DNA of 64,000 nt from Molossus alvarezi (lineage: Eukaryota; Chordata; Mammalia; Chiroptera; Molossidae), in NCBI GenBank assembly GCA_037176705.1, contig CM073885.1:90759001-90823000 (forward strand), read 5' to 3'. This document shows, one piece after another, positions 49,250 to 60,935 of the stretch. A model generated the notes under the pieces. That model was not told the DNA's origin. It searched no databases and saw nothing but the letters and a program-made list of their open reading frames with translations. The position numbers and the translations under genes are program-made. The stretch's first letter is position 1. Each line of letters begins with the position of its first letter.

Positions 49250-50913
49250 TTTGGCTATCTCAGTGGGTTTTGGAGCCTGCCAAATTTTCCCTGTTGATGT
49301 TCTGCTGTTTGTGGCTCCCTCTACTGGGTTTGGATGAGACTGGATGGGCCCACATTAAACACCACTGTCAAGCTTTACGTTCCTGGGTAGGTTTGCAAGC
49401 CCAGGAAAGGTTCAGTTATTCTCTAGCTTTTTCCTGGAGGCTAGTAATCTCAGTTACTCAGTGCCTTGGAATGTAGCCCTGGTGTTCTGAGTAAGAAGAT
49501 TTCCAGAGAGTGGGATAGATGCTGGTTGTTAATGAGCCTCAATTTGCATTTCTTTTCCTCACCTGGGAAAAGCTGAATCTGGTGGTGGTGGGGAGGCTGC
49601 TTTTCCCCCTCAGCTCTGGGAGGGAGCACACTGGCCACTGTTCTTTGTGGCCGCAACTCAGCAATAACTCTGCATGCCTTCCAAATTCTGGGTGTCCCCA
49701 CAGAGTTCCAGTGCAGTCTTTCCTCCCTCTGCTTTAGCCCCCAGGTGAGTGGCTATGGCCATTTTAGCACTCTGTCCTGGCTCTCCGTGCTGTGGAGTGG
49801 GCTTGGTCTTTATTCCCCAAGGGCGCTGCTCACAGCTAAGACTGCTGCTGTCCCTAGGCTCCCAGCCTGCCACCCTCTTGCACCTCCACAGATCCTACCC
49901 GTGTCCCTGGTTATATGGTTTTGTCCTGCTGCTTTTCTGTTGCTTTTGTCCAAGGATTTATCTTTATTTTAGTTGTAATTTCCGTTTGGTCCTGGGAGAT
50001 CACCTGCACGTCTTGTATTCACTCTGCCTCCTTTTTCACATCCTCTATACCTATCTTGTGTGCAGCTCGGTCGCACAGGCCTCTCTGGTGCCCCCGCACC
50101 CTGCAGGTCCCATGGGTAAGTGGATGGCCCAGTCCCTCTGGGGACCAGGCTCTATGCCTATGTTATGGGCTGCTGGGTAGCACAGGCCTATCTGGTGCCC
50201 CCGCACCCTGCAGGTCCCGTGGGCAGGCAGCTGGATTGCACCAGTCCCTCTAGGGCTCAGGCTTCCCACTGCTTTTGTAGGGTGCTGAGTAGCATAGGCC
50301 TCTGTGGAGCCCCAGGTCCCGCATCTGGTGGCTGGGAGTACTGCTGCCCCATGGGGCTCAACTCCTGCTCAGCTTTTGCTGTAATTTTTGGGGATGGGTC
50401 TCAGCTGCTGGTCTGTGCTTCTGTTGCCTGGGGATGGATGTCTGCTCCCCAGCCTCTATTGCTGGGGGTATATCTGACTCTGATCCGGCTGCTACTGTGA
50501 GGGATGGTGCTGGGCTCCGGGCTGTCCGAGGCTTCTGTGACAGGTACTTTGGCAGCTCCACTACTGTGCACAGGTCTGTGTTGACACAGAGTGTCCACTG
50601 GTCTATGGTGCCAGGTGCACTGGTGGGCTTAGGTTGCTGGGCCCTAGCTGCTCCCACTGCCTCCTCCCAGGGAAGACCTGGAATCTTCCAAAATGGTGGG
50701 ACCTCCCCGTGGTGCAGGGAGTAGTGCCCTGAAGGGCCGCTTACAGTGGTAGCCGGCTGCTCCGTCCTCAGCACAGGAACCTTCTGCTCTGTGTCTCTGT
50801 ACTGCTGGGGTTTGGTCGTCCACCTTCATGTCCACTCACACTCTCTCATATACTAGCTCACTCTCTCACACACTCAGCCTCCCTCCGGTCCTGCCCGCTG
50901 CCATCTTAGTACC
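49250..50913 (-). promoter_or_regulatory. L1 5'UTR with tandem ~110-bp units
   Basis: GC-rich 1.66-kb leader upstream of ORF1 on the minus strand. On the + strand, a block beginning CACAGGCCTCTCTGGTGC at 50074 recurs at 50181 and, shortened and diverged, at 50293 (CATAGGCCTCTGTGG), giving periods of 107 and 112 bp. L1 5'UTRs hold the internal promoter, and tandem monomers are known in rodent L1. That these are promoter monomers in this bat L1 is inference. Several open frames in this block are by-products of its base composition. Confidence 0.75.
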
Positions 50914-50925
50914 TATCTTTCTTCT
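50914..50925. repeat. Target-site duplication of the L1, right copy
   Basis: TATCTTTCTTCT, 12 of 12 identical with 44166-44177. It is followed directly by the continuation of the interrupted L2. Confidence 0.95.
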
Positions 50926-51004
50926 GTATTGTATGCTCCCTTGTACCTAGAACAGTGTCTGATACTTAACACAGTAAACACAAATTAAATGAATGAATGA
51001 ATCT
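50926..51004 (+). mobile_element. L2 3' end, right half, split by the L1
   Basis: Contains CTTGTACCTAGAACAGTGTC, then ACACAGTAAACACAAATTAA and a GAATGAATGAAT terminus, the classic end of L2 (cctagcacagtgcctggcacatagtaggcactcaataaatgaatgaa type). It is contiguous with 44105-44177 once the L1 is removed. Confidence 0.75.
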
Positions 51005-51049
51005 GATAAATCAGCAAGTTCTATTGGTAATACCTTCTATGAAATATCA

Positions 51050-51835
51050 GCATTTCTTTCTGTTCGCTAGTTCAAGTTACTATATTCTCCCACTTATTCA
51101 CTAGAATGGCTTTCTGTTTGGTTTCTTTGCCTCTAGTCTTGTCCCCTCTCATCCATTCTTCTCCATTGTGCAAGCCTAGAAATTCTAAAATCTAAATTGG
51201 ATCACACCATTCCTCTAGAAAAACCCGTGAATGATACAAGGATAAATCCTTTTATGGGTGTATGAAACAGTGATTTGTCTTTTGCTATTTCTTCAGCCAT
51301 ATGACCCCCTATTCTGCTCCATACTCCTCAAGTATATGGGCATATGGAACTTCTTTGATTTCTTTCAATATCTTATAATGTCTATCTTTCTTCCAGTTCC
51401 CCTTTGGACCTACTTCTCTTGTAACCTGTACTATTTCTATGCACCTTCATCCTCTTCTGGTTTGTCCAGCTAATGTCTATTGATCTTTCATGACTTAGCA
51501 AACATATCCTCCTCCCGGAATTCCCACCGAATTCCTACCCAATACCACCTTTGTGTCAGGAAGCTCTTTCTACCAGGTGCTTTCTTCACTGTAACTTATT
51601 ACACTTCATTCATAATAACATGTTTACTGATTTTGAAGTAGAGAATACTCTGTGAGGAAAGGGACCATGGTTTTCTAACTTGCACATGTAGTAATTACAT
51701 CATAGGGTGTTTGGTAAAAATTATATGAGATGCTACTATAAATCACTCACAGGTCTTAACTTTTCTTCCATTGTCATGTCCAGCGCTTTATGTACCACCT
51801 GGCAATAATTCACTAAATAATTATTTTTAACCATA
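51050..51835 (+). mobile_element. L2 distal ORF2 and 3'UTR fragment
   Basis: CTAGTCTTGTCCCCTCTCAT, CCATTCTTCTCCATTGTGCA, GGATCACACCATTCCTCTAG, TCATGACTTAGCAAACATATCC-type text, TCTACCAGGTGCTTTC, ACTGTAACTTATTACACTTC, GAGGAAAGGGACCATGG and GCCACCTGGC-like end follow the L2 order. Confidence 0.7.
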
Positions 51836-52089
51836 TTAATCTTCTCTACTAATTATCATCATGGGCACTTAAATCAGATTTGGATTTAAATATGATATGG
51901 ATGTTAATCAATTTATAACATTATTTTTGTTACTTGTCAATCCAAAGAGAAATTTTTTTAAATGAATGTTTTTGTGGTTTTTTTAAATTTTATAACTTGA
52001 ATGGCATTTAACAATAGTGTTTCTGAAAAACACTCAGTAAATAAAAGTACAGAATATATAAGTGGGTTTTTTGTTTTGTTTTGTTAATC

Positions 52090-52287
52090 CCTTCACCTTT
52101 TCTCTTACAATATAAAGATGACATATTAGAGAATTGTACACCTGAAATCTATTTAATTTTATTAACCAATGTCACCTCAATAAATTAAGTAAAATGTTAA
52201 AAAATAAATAAAAAAAGAACACATGGAATGGAGATCCACTGAAATTTAAAGATTAAAAAGAAATGGGAAAATACAATTTAAAAATGG
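52090..52287 (+). mobile_element. L1M 3' terminus and start of the next L1M
   Basis: GAATTGTACACCTGAAATCT, then TTTTATTAACCAATGTCACC and TCAATAAATTAAG, is an L1 3' end with an A-rich tail (52198-52215). It leads into GAAATGGGAAAATACAATTT. Confidence 0.75.
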
Positions 52288-52532
52288 GCCCTGGCTGGAT
52301 TTGCTCAGTGGTTAGCGTACCAGCCTGAGGACCAATGAGTCTCGGGTTCAATTTCAGTCAAGGGCACATACTTCAGTTTGGGTTCGTCCCCAGCCCTGGT
52401 TGGGGTCGTGCGGGAGGCAACCAGTCAATGTGTCCCTCTCACATTAATGTTTCTCTCTCTCTCCCTCCCTCCCACTCTATTTATCTGAAGATAAATAGAA
52501 AAAGATCCTTGGGTAAGGATTTAAAAAAAAAA
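52288..52532 (+). mobile_element. Ves SINE inserted in L1M
   Basis: Head GCCCTGGCTGGATTTGCTCAG, end GATCCTTGGGTAAGGATTTA. L1M sequence (AAAAATGGG ... GAGCAAAGACTGAATAG) continues across it. TSD short and imperfect. Confidence 0.9.
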
Positions 52533-53285
52533 GAAGTGAGCAAAGACTGAATAGAAAAATTTCCAAAGAAGATACATGACCAACAAGCACATGAAAAAGT
52601 GCTCAACATCAGTATTCATTAGAGAAATGCAAATCAAAACAACATGCAATACCACTTCATGGTGGCTGTAATCAAATAGATGGCAATAACAAGTTTTGGC
52701 AAAGATGTGGGAACCCTCATATATTGCTAATGGGAATGTTAAATAGTGTAGCTACTTTGGAAAAGAGTTTGGCAGTTTCTCAAAATTTCCCGGCAATTCT
52801 ACTCTTAGTTGTATACCCAAGAGAAAATATTTTATACAAAAACTTGTACACAGATATTCATAGCAGCATTATTCATCACAGTCAAAAGTAAAATAATAAA
52901 CAAATGTCCAATAATTGATGAATGGATAAACAACATGTGATACATCCATTCAGTGGGATATTATTTAGTCATAAAAATGAATGCTATATACATACACACA
53001 CACACACACACACACACATACCACATTGTGAATGAACCTTGAAAACGTTATCCTAAAGGAAAGTAGTGAGACACAAATGGTGAGGTATTAATGTGATTCT
53101 ATTTATTTGCAATGAGTAGGTACAACTATAGAGACAGAAAAAAGATGAAAAATAAAGGAAAAATAAATAAATAGGTAGAATTTGGCTTTTCTGTTTACCT
53201 AGAAGATAAAGGTTTGGCAGATGGAGGATAAGTGAAGGTAGTATGTCACAAATACACAATACCAATTGTTTTGAAGAACTTTTTA
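52533..53285 (+). mobile_element. L1M 3' region
   Basis: CCAAAGAAGATACATGACCA, ACAAGCACATGAAAAAGTGC, TCAACATCAGTATTCATTAG, AGAAATGCAAATCAAAACAA, then TGCTAATGGGAATGTTAAAT and ATGAATGGATAAACAACATG, the standard L1 ORF2/3' text. An (AC)n run at 52994-53018 has grown inside. Confidence 0.9.
52994..53018. repeat. (AC)n microsatellite
   Basis: About 12 AC units in the L1M 3' region. Confidence 0.9.
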
Positions 53286-53332
53286 TTGCTTGAGATCAGT
53301 AGAATGTAAGGATTAAAGAGTCAAGAAGTTGA

Positions 53333-53494
53333 GCCCTGGCCGGTTTGGCTCAGTGGTTGGAGTGTCAGCTGGTGGACCAATGAGTCACAGGTTCGATTCC
53401 GGTCAAGGGCACGTGCCTCAGTTGTGATTTGTCCCCGGCCCCGGTTGGAGTCATGCGGGAGGCAGCCATTCAATGTGCCCCTTTCACGTCGATG

Positions 53495-53564
<70 letters not shown>

Positions 53565-53631
53565 TTTCTTTCCCTTCCACCCTATCTGAACAAAAATGGA
53601 AAAATGTCCTCGGGTGAGGATAAAGAAAAAA
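53333..53631 (+). mobile_element. Ves SINE with (TC)n tract
   Basis: TSD AAAGAGTCAAGAAGTTGA at 53315-53332 and 53632-53649 (18 of 18). Head CCCTGGCCGGTTTGGCTCAG; tail GTCCTCGGGTGAGGATAAAG. The body contains a ~60-bp TC run. Perfect TSD and intact boxes suggest a recent insertion. Confidence 0.96.
53502..53561. repeat. (TC)n microsatellite in the Ves
   Basis: About 30 uninterrupted TC units; likely polymorphic. Confidence 0.95.
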
Positions 53632-53649
53632 AAAGAGTCAAGAAGTTGA

Positions 53650-54355
53650 AAATAAGCTTTATTTCTGGTGGCCTATTTAGAGAAGGATCATTATTCAGAT
53701 CATTCTCTTCTGAGGATAACATGTCAATGTGAGTAATTCAAAGGATTTTGCTATGGCAGCTTGCGGCTCTGAGGTACAATAAACTTTGATCCTTTCACAA
53801 CAGAGAAATTCCATTCCTGCCAAAGAAGAGCTGTCTCTTCTCCTTAAATGATACATGTTTATGTAGGGCTGTAATATTCTGATGGAACAATGCTACATCT
53901 TTAGCTTTGACAGGACAAAAATTGCACAGACTAAATTGTGTATGAGCCTGTGTACTTGTGTCTGTATGTGTGTGCAGCAATTAGTTGGTGCCTTACTTAT
54001 TTCCAGTGATGTTCAATAAAGTTTATTTTTTATTCTATCTCTGTCTTAAATATAATGATCTCACAGATGTTTATCCAGTTGTGTTAAAAATACTGGAAAC
54101 AACCCCCAAAACCAGTGGAGTATGAAGATTCACACGTTGCCCTCTGAGTCGTCTGCATCCCAAATCAGCAGCCCCAGAATTTTGTTGCCATAACTGATGT
54201 ACTGGGGGCTTAGCAGAGGTGAAGTAGATTTCCTGAAGGATGAAAGGCAGAAAGTAAAAGGGAGGTATTATCTTTAGTCCACAATCTGGTAGTTGTAGTC
54301 ATATTTTATCATGGTGATTGTATGGAAGGTGATGGAAGATTTCTGGATTTAAGTG
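53650..54355. other. Single-copy-looking intron DNA
   Basis: No element recognised. Confidence 0.45.
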
Positions 54356-54359
54356 AGAA

Positions 54360-56180
54360 AAGTTTTGTGAGCTGAGCATCAGTAAATGGAGATAAAGTAC
54401 TTAAATCGAAAACAGATGGAGAATGATTTTTTTTAAAAAATGGGAAAAAATGTCATGGATTTGAGTATATCACAAATAAAATATTAAATTCCCCAAGGTG
54501 GAGACAGCTCAGGCTGTGTTTCTTAACCTTAGCTCAATAAAGTATCATTAAAATCTAAAGGACCAATACAATAGATCAACTTGGAAATTAAAAAAAAATT
54601 AATGCACATTAAAGAAAAAAGGCAACAATGGAATTATAGACTGTTTGGAAATGAGTAATGATGAGAGCACTGTACATCATACACTTTTAGGATATTGCCA
54701 GAGTGGTCTTAAAAAATACATGTGTATTCTTCAATTCATTTATTAGAATAAAAGAATGTTTGGAAATAATGAATGAATCAGTCCACTAAAAACATGTAAG
54801 GAGAATTAAATACAGGAGTTACACAAGATAAAAGAGCATACTGTGCACGATTTCTACCAATGTCTTTGAAAATCTAAATGGGATTTATTCTAAGGGTGAA
54901 GGATTATACACTTCCAAGAATTTATTAATGTAATTTTCTACATTATTAAATTAAAAGAGAAAAATTATACAATCAACTCAAAAATGAACAAAAAAGCTCT
55001 GCATTCTTTTCTGTGATAAATCTTAGCAATTTAGGAGTAAACATAAACCTCTTTGACATTATAAGGCGTATTTTAAGAAACCTGTATCAAGCATCTCATG
55101 CAACAGTGAAATGAGAAAGAATCATTCTCATAAATGTCTGGAATTAAGCACAGTGGACTGGTCTAGGCTACCATTATTAAATAGTGTGTAGGAGGTCTTA
55201 GCTAATGACATGAAAATTAAATTATATATAAGTACTAGAAAGGAGAAAAAAAAAACTATTATTTTTTAAACATTGTCTAATACTTAAATATAAATAATTT
55301 AATTAAAAAGCTCTTATATAAAGTAATTAGAGGGTTTAGATTAGGCCATAAATCATTAGAGAATTTCATAAAATATTAGGAATGAACCTTAGAAAAGTTA
55401 ATGCCTCTAAAAGAAAACTATGATGCATTAAAAGGAGAGCAATGAAATGGTTCCATATTCCTAGATGGGACAGTCCAACAGCATCGCCATTTCAGTTCTT
55501 CTTAGATTGATCACGAGTTTATTGCAATCTTACTAAAATTTAAAAGGAATTTTGTTTCATGTTGAAAGCTGATTTGGAAGGGAAAACATGCAACAATAAG
55601 ACAATTTGGGGTATCTGATTATACCTTCTTGTGATTCTTAGAAGAGTGGAGGATTTAGGTCTAAGACAGAAAATATACAAGATGAGCCTGCAATATTTTG
55701 TTGTGCCAGGAACCAAAGAACCTCTCAAAAACTAATGAGTCTTGTTAAAAGGATACAAGAGCCAACATAAAGGGTCTCTCGTTGCATAAATGTGATTTCT
55801 TTAAGCATCAAAAAGAGTAAGCTCAATGGATGGACACATAGGGAATATATAAAAATTTGTAAGCTCATTATATGTAAGTCTAAATTAAAGTGAAAAAGGA
55901 AAAAATTACCTACTCATTGAACATCACTGGAAATAATTATATTTCTGCCTAATTGTTGAAAATAATAGCAAGTAAAAGGAAATAATGAACAACTTATGTT
56001 GCCTTTTTTGTATGAACCACATTGCAAAATAACCAGGTAGCACCAGTTTATCAGTAAAAGGTATTCTTGATAGAAATATTTCAACTAACAGTGTGGAATG
56101 AATGATAGAATTAGAAAATCACTCTTGCAGCCTCTAATGAAATCATTGATTCAGGCAATGTTCATTCATGAATGAAACCA
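54360..56180 (+). mobile_element. Heavily decayed L1M/HAL1-like sequence
   Basis: A-rich on + with scattered L1 words (AAAACTATGATGCATTAAAA, GGTTCCATATTCCTAGATGG, ACAATTTGGGGTATCTGATT). No frame survives. Boundaries uncertain. Confidence 0.6.
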
Positions 56181-56183
56181 TTA

Positions 56184-56373
56184 CAGCTTTGGTTCTCAAA
56201 TTTTAGTGTGCATCAGATTCTCCTGGGGAACTTTTCAAAATACAGATGTTGGGCTTCATCCCCAGAGTTTCTGATTTGTTATGTTTAGGGTGTGGCCAAG
56301 AAAATACATTTATAAAAAATTTCCAGGTGATGTGGATGCTGCTGGTCCAAGGACCACACTTGGAGAGCCTCTG
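56184..56373 (+). mobile_element. MER5A (hAT-Charlie MITE), near full length
   Basis: Begins CAGCTTTGGTTCTCAAATTT, then TAGTGTGCATCAGATTCTCC, TGGGGAACTTTTCAAAATAC, CCCAGAGTTTCTGATT, CCAGGTGATGTGGATGCTGC, and ends ACACTTGGAGAGCCTCTG. About 190 bp, equal to the usual length. The terminal inverted repeats (CAG..GGTTCTCAA / GAGAGCC..CTG) are still visible. A non-autonomous fossil of a hAT transposase family. Confidence 0.92.
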
Positions 56374-56519
56374 CATTAGATAAAGTTTTGGTAGGGAATT
56401 TTAGAATGGAAAAACCAGCTGTCGTCACTTAAATCTGCTCATACTCAGCATTACTAAAGTGGGGCAAACAGATATTGTGAGCCTCCAAATGTTATGTAAA
56501 ATGAAGTACATGATACCCA

Positions 56520-56960
56520 AAGGATGTCAGACAGGGTTCTCCAGAGAAACAGAACTGGGGGGTGGGGGTGGAGCTTGGGGAGAATAGAGGGAAGGGAAGG
56601 GGAGGGGAGGGGAGGGGAGGGGAGGGGAGGGGAGGGGAGGGGAGGGGAGGGGAGGGGAGGGGAGGGGAGGGGAGGGGAGGGGAGGGGGATTGATTAAGGA
56701 ATTGTTTCATGTTAATGTGCAGACTGGCAAGTCCAAAATCTGCAGCATAGTTCAGCAGGCTGGAGACACAGGGAAGAGTTCATATTCCAGCTCTGTCCAA
56801 AGACAATCTTCTGGTAGAATCCCCTCTTAGTCCAGAAACACCTAGAATAAAGTTTAATCAAAAGCTGGATACTGTGCCCTAGCCAAGTTGACACATACAT
56901 TATTACTTGAATATAAAACACTTTTGCTAAAACAGTTTCACCTGAATCCAATCAAACTAT
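56520..56960 (+). mobile_element. Old repeat of the TCTCCAGAGAAACAGAAC family with G-rich tract
   Basis: GGGTTCTCCAGAGAAACAGA, then the (GGGGA)n expansion, then GATTGATTAAGGAATTG, CAGACTGGCAAGTCCAAAAT, CTGCAGCATAGTTCAGCAGG, CTGGAGACACAGGGAAGAG and GCCAAGTTGACACATACATT. The position normally holding (TA)n is replaced by (GGGGA)n. Confidence 0.8.
56578..56688. repeat. (GGGGA)n microsatellite
   Basis: About 20 pentamers on +. Every repeat has four consecutive G, so the tract has strong G-quadruplex potential. On the minus strand it encodes a spurious Pro-Ser-Pro-Leu repeat. Confidence 0.96.
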
Positions 56961-57370
56961 CAGTGAAAACATTTTACAAGGACTATGGAAGAAAGAAGGT
57001 TAAATGGGACAACTGGGAATAGAATGCTTAGGCTTCTTCAGCATGACGGTGTGATTGAAGGGAGGGAGGGAGGGTGGGAAGGAAGGAAGGAAAAGAAGAG
57101 GGAGATGGGACTGCTCTAGACCAAAAGAGGTTAAAGAGACTCAACCAAACGTGATGTATTGAACTTGTTTGGGTCTTATTCAAACAAGCCAATTGTAAAA
57201 CAAAATCTTGAAACTGTTGGAGGCATTTGTTTATGGAATTCAATTTTCCATAAATAAAATTTTGTTATTTTGAATAGATGTTATGGCATTTGTGATTAAG
57301 TATGAAAATGTGCTTTTTGTGTGATAGGAAATATGTAGGGGTATAATGACAAAATGTGTGGAATCTGTTT
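56961..57370. other. Unassigned intron DNA with a purine tract
   Basis: GGGAGGGAGGGAGGGTGGG followed by AAGGAAGGAAGG at 57059-57092; otherwise nothing recognised. Confidence 0.5.
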
Positions 57371-57384
57371 TAAAATACTTCAGA

Positions 57385-57638
57385 GCCCTGACCAGTTTGG
57401 CTCAGTGGTGAGAGTGTCCGCCTGTGGTCCAGAGAGACCTGGGTTCGGTTCCCGCTAAGGGCATGTACCTCGGTTGCAGTTTGTCCCCGGCCTCTGTTAG
57501 GGTCGTGTGGGTGGCAGCCAGTCGATGTGTCTCTCCTACATTGATGTTTCTCTCTCTCTCTCTTTCTCCGTCTTTCCCTCTCGCTCTATCTGAAGATTAA
57601 TGCAAAAAATGTCCTCCAGTGAGGATAAAAAAATATAA
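57385..57638 (+). mobile_element. Ves SINE, long class
   Basis: TSD TAAAATACTTCAGA at 57371-57384 and 57639-57652 (14 of 14). Head GCCCTGACCAGTTTGGCTCAG with a one-base loss in the A-box spacer (GTGGTGAGAGTG); end GTCCTCCAGTGAGGATAAAA. Confidence 0.95.
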
Positions 57639-57652
57639 TAAAATACTTCAGA

Positions 57653-58990
57653 AAAGGAAAAAAAAATTAAAAGGGATAGATAAAGCAAATATGGCAATAT
57701 CTTGATTATTTTTTAATCTGATGTTGCAGATGGGAGTTCACTGTACTATTTTTTTCTTCAGATTCGGAAATTTTCATATTAAAAACTTTAAAAATACCTT
57801 CTGAAAGAAGAATAATAGGGGGCTACTTACCCTTCCAGATATCAAAATACACCTACATAATTAAAACCACGTGGTTTTGACTTAGAGATGGGAAGATCAG
57901 TTGAATAATACCGTTAAGAAAGAGACATATTTGTGTATAAAAATGTAGTTTTAGTTTGAGTAAGTAGAAAAAAGAATGGCTTTTAAGTGCTGTTAGAACA
58001 ATTGCATGTACTCTTAGAAAATAAAATTTAAACAGTCAGAGCTAAGAAGCAAACCTAATATTTAAACTTTTGAACAATAAAAAAAATATCATAAATATCA
58101 AGCACTAACACAAGAATTGGAGAATGTTTTGCCATAAAAGACAAAGGATTAAGAGTTTGTGCATATGTAGCGCTCCTGCAGAAATAAGAACAAATGAAAT
58201 TCACAGAAAAAAATATGCAAAATCTGGATGCACAGTTGACAAAAGAAGAGCTAAAAAATGTATGAAGACAAAAGGGAACCTTTTGATAAACATTTGAAAA
58301 GATGGTTAACCTGATTTTTAACCTAAGAAATTTAAATTAATATAGTCCGACTGGTGTGGCTCAGCGGTTGAGTGTAGACCCATGTACCAAGAAGTCAACA
58401 GTTTGATTCTCAATCTGGACACATGCCCACGTTGTGGGCTAAATCCCCAGTGGGGGCATGCAGGCGGCAGCCAATCGATGTTCTCTCTTGTTGATGTTTC
58501 TATCTCTCTCTCCCTCTCACTTCCTCTCTCTTTAAAATCAATAAAGGAAAAAAATTTTTTTTTAATTAATGTAGTATAGTCCGCACCTGGCAGATTGTGA
58601 AGAATTAAAAGCCCAGACAATGTCCAATACTGTTGGGGGTACAGGGTAATAGTCAGCTTTATATATTGTTGGTTGGAAAACAAATAGCTACACAGTTTTT
58701 GAGTAGTCAGCTTGCTAGTTCCTTTCAAAAATTTTGAAAAGCAAACTCATTGACCAAGCAATTCTACTTTTAGCAATCCATTCTTTAGAAATACTCTCAC
58801 ATGTAGAAATACTTTTACAGGTTATTAGTAAAAAATTATAAATCCACTGTAATAAGAACCCATCATCAGTTACTAAATAAATATTGATTCTTCATTGCCA
58901 TGAAATATTATACAATATTTAGAAGGGAGAGTGCAAGGGATCTATATTGACATGAAAATGTCCTTGACCTTTAAGTAAGAAAAAAATGTA
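57653..58990 (+). mobile_element. Decayed L1M/HAL1-like sequence, split by a Ves
   Basis: GGGGCTACTTACCCTTCCAG, ATATCAAAATACACCTACAT, AATTAAAACCACGTGGTTTT, CCATAAAAGACAAAGGATTA; after the Ves, AAGCAATTCTACTTTTAGCA and TTGCCATGAAATATTATACA. L1 order is preserved, with no open frame. Confidence 0.72.
58349..58560 (+). mobile_element. Ves SINE, short-tail class, in L1M
   Basis: Head GACTGGTGTGGCTCAGCGG; tail TTTAAAATCAATAAAGG. Flanks TTAAATTAATATAGTCCG and TTAATTAATGTAGTATAGTCC are an imperfect TSD that has since gained or lost four bases. Confidence 0.92.
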
Positions 58991-60917
58991 AGCAAATCTT
59001 ATTCTGTGGTATGCACCTTGTCAAAGGCTGCACTTAACCACATGAATCTGTTCTTGCACTTTAGCGTCTAACAAGAAATGACCATCCTCACTTCATCCCA
59101 AATCAAATGCCTTTTCCTTCCTGAGGGCAGTGCAGGCTGAACTTTGTGATATGTGATTTATTTGTAGAGTCCTAGCTGCTGTTGATTTTATCCTTAATTT
59201 TAGGCAAATGGATCATCATTAAGTTGACTGTCAAGACTCTCAGACCAGCATTTGATGCCGTCACATATCGGACGGAGTTGTGTCTGGAGACTTCCCTTGT
59301 CACATGGCTCTGCCTGCACGCCAAGGGCTGGGGTGGTGACCCTTCAGGGAGCGGTGCAGCCCTCTCCCCATTTTAAGAGGAAAGGTTGCATCATTAGAGA
59401 GCTGCAAAGGCTAGGATTTCCTGTAGTATTTAAACTTCACTGACAACCTGGAAAGGCAGAAATTTATTTAGAAAGTCATGCTGTATCTACTTATCTAGGA
59501 TATTTCCGAATAGGTCACTTTTTAAAATCTCATTTCTCTCCTGTCAAGCTTGATAGGGCTTGATAAAGCTTGCTTTATGAAATTTAAAAACCGTGAAAAG
59601 CTCTTCTTATAAATAATAATGTTACACTTGTTACTTTGCTCCCTTCATTGAAAAATGACATCCTAGGGAATCATGTCTACTTCACTTAGTTTTAGTAATT
59701 TGAAAGGTTTTATATTGTATCTCATGATCCAGATAACAGTAATTAGAAACATTTGTTTATGTCTCAGATGTCATTTTGCAGTTCTCCCAAAACTTCGTTT
59801 CAAATATCCAAATCTTTAAAGTGAGGAAACCCTGGATGAGTGTTTTAAATATTGACGCTTTGACAGATCCCATATGACTAATGATAACAGTGTTTAGAAT
59901 AATTTGAAATGTAAGGTATAATCAGAAAAGCATATTTATTTCAGTAAAGTTTTTGAGACTCTCTAATTTCCTTGTACATTTTGGCCTCGGGTAACTATAG
60001 AAATGCGCAGCGCATCTTCAGATACGGCTCCACGGGCCTGAATAGGCATTTGTTCTCAGGTGCTCTGTCTTCTCTGGCATATAAAATTACAGGGTTCTTA
60101 CATAACATCAAAAAGGGAGAAAGCTGTGCGAGTTACGCAATTTCATTATGTCAGACGGACTACATTAAATTAAAGCTTACTGTTTGTTCAAAAATACATT
60201 TGATGAAGTTGCTGGAGAAATTCAAGCACAATCATGTCCAAAAGAAAAAAGAACTGAAGTGTGATTACCTAACATTTCTTGAGTCCAATTCATGAGACCA
60301 AATTTTATATTAAAATATTCCCTTCCCAAAAAGTTATTTTGCACATAGATTTTAATGAGATAATTGTTCGTGATGAGATAATACACTGTTCATCAGTGAA
60401 GGGCCCCCAAACAGCTTCAGCTTCATAAAATTTAAAATGTTACTAAACACAAATCTGCATATGTGACACAGACCAGCCTTAGTTTAGAAAATAGTAACTC
60501 AGACAAAATTTTAACTTTTTTGCACACGCTTAATCTGGTGCACGTGTCTATGTGTGCATCAGACATGCTGGAGTTGCGTCGACGCTCTCATTTGCTGTCT
60601 GAGGGGAAGTGGCCATCTGCCGTGGAGCACAGGGTAAGAAGAGTTTTCAAAAGGCCCATTTGTTCCTTTTAGCTTCTGATACTGAGATGTTTAAATTATC
60701 TGGTCAGAGTAGGAGTGGAGTTTAAATATGGATGCGTTATTTTCTTTCTTTGACTATGTGTCAAAAAGTGGCTACAAGCTGGTAGTACATGGGCCAGAGA
60801 AACCTGCTAAAGTGCTTTATTGGGCAAAAAAATGCACTCCCCCTTCCCTGCCCTGAAATTAGAACAGACATTTAAAAATAAGATTTCACATAACAATCTA
60901 GATTCAAGGGTTTTGTT
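58991..60917. other. Single-copy-looking intron DNA, 1.9 kb
   Basis: No element recognised. A 107-codon + frame (59972-60295) and smaller frames have no recognisable domain. Confidence 0.45.
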
Positions 60918-60935
60918 AAAAATCCAGAGGAACTG

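Larger units (their letters stand above)
44178..50913 (-). mobile_element. Full-length but inactive bat LINE-1, minus strand
   Basis: A ~6.7-kb element reads right to left. It starts with a 5' end of ...AAGATGGCAGCGGGCAGG... type at 50913, followed by a ~1.6-kb GC-rich 5'UTR, ORF1 remnants (49249-48415), ORF2 remnants (48315-44473) and a 3'UTR with an A/T-rich tail ending at 44178. It is bounded by an identical 12-bp duplication (TATCTTTCTTCT) and interrupts an older L2, as expected for target-primed insertion. Both ORFs are broken by stops and frameshifts, so it cannot move on its own. As a minus-strand element it lies antisense to PRKD1. Its full length with decayed coding suggests a bat-lineage insertion of intermediate age. 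Confidence 0.95.

Noticed and set aside
56492..56710. Proline-rich repeat protein on the minus strand
   Set aside because: It is the translation of the (GGGGA)n microsatellite.
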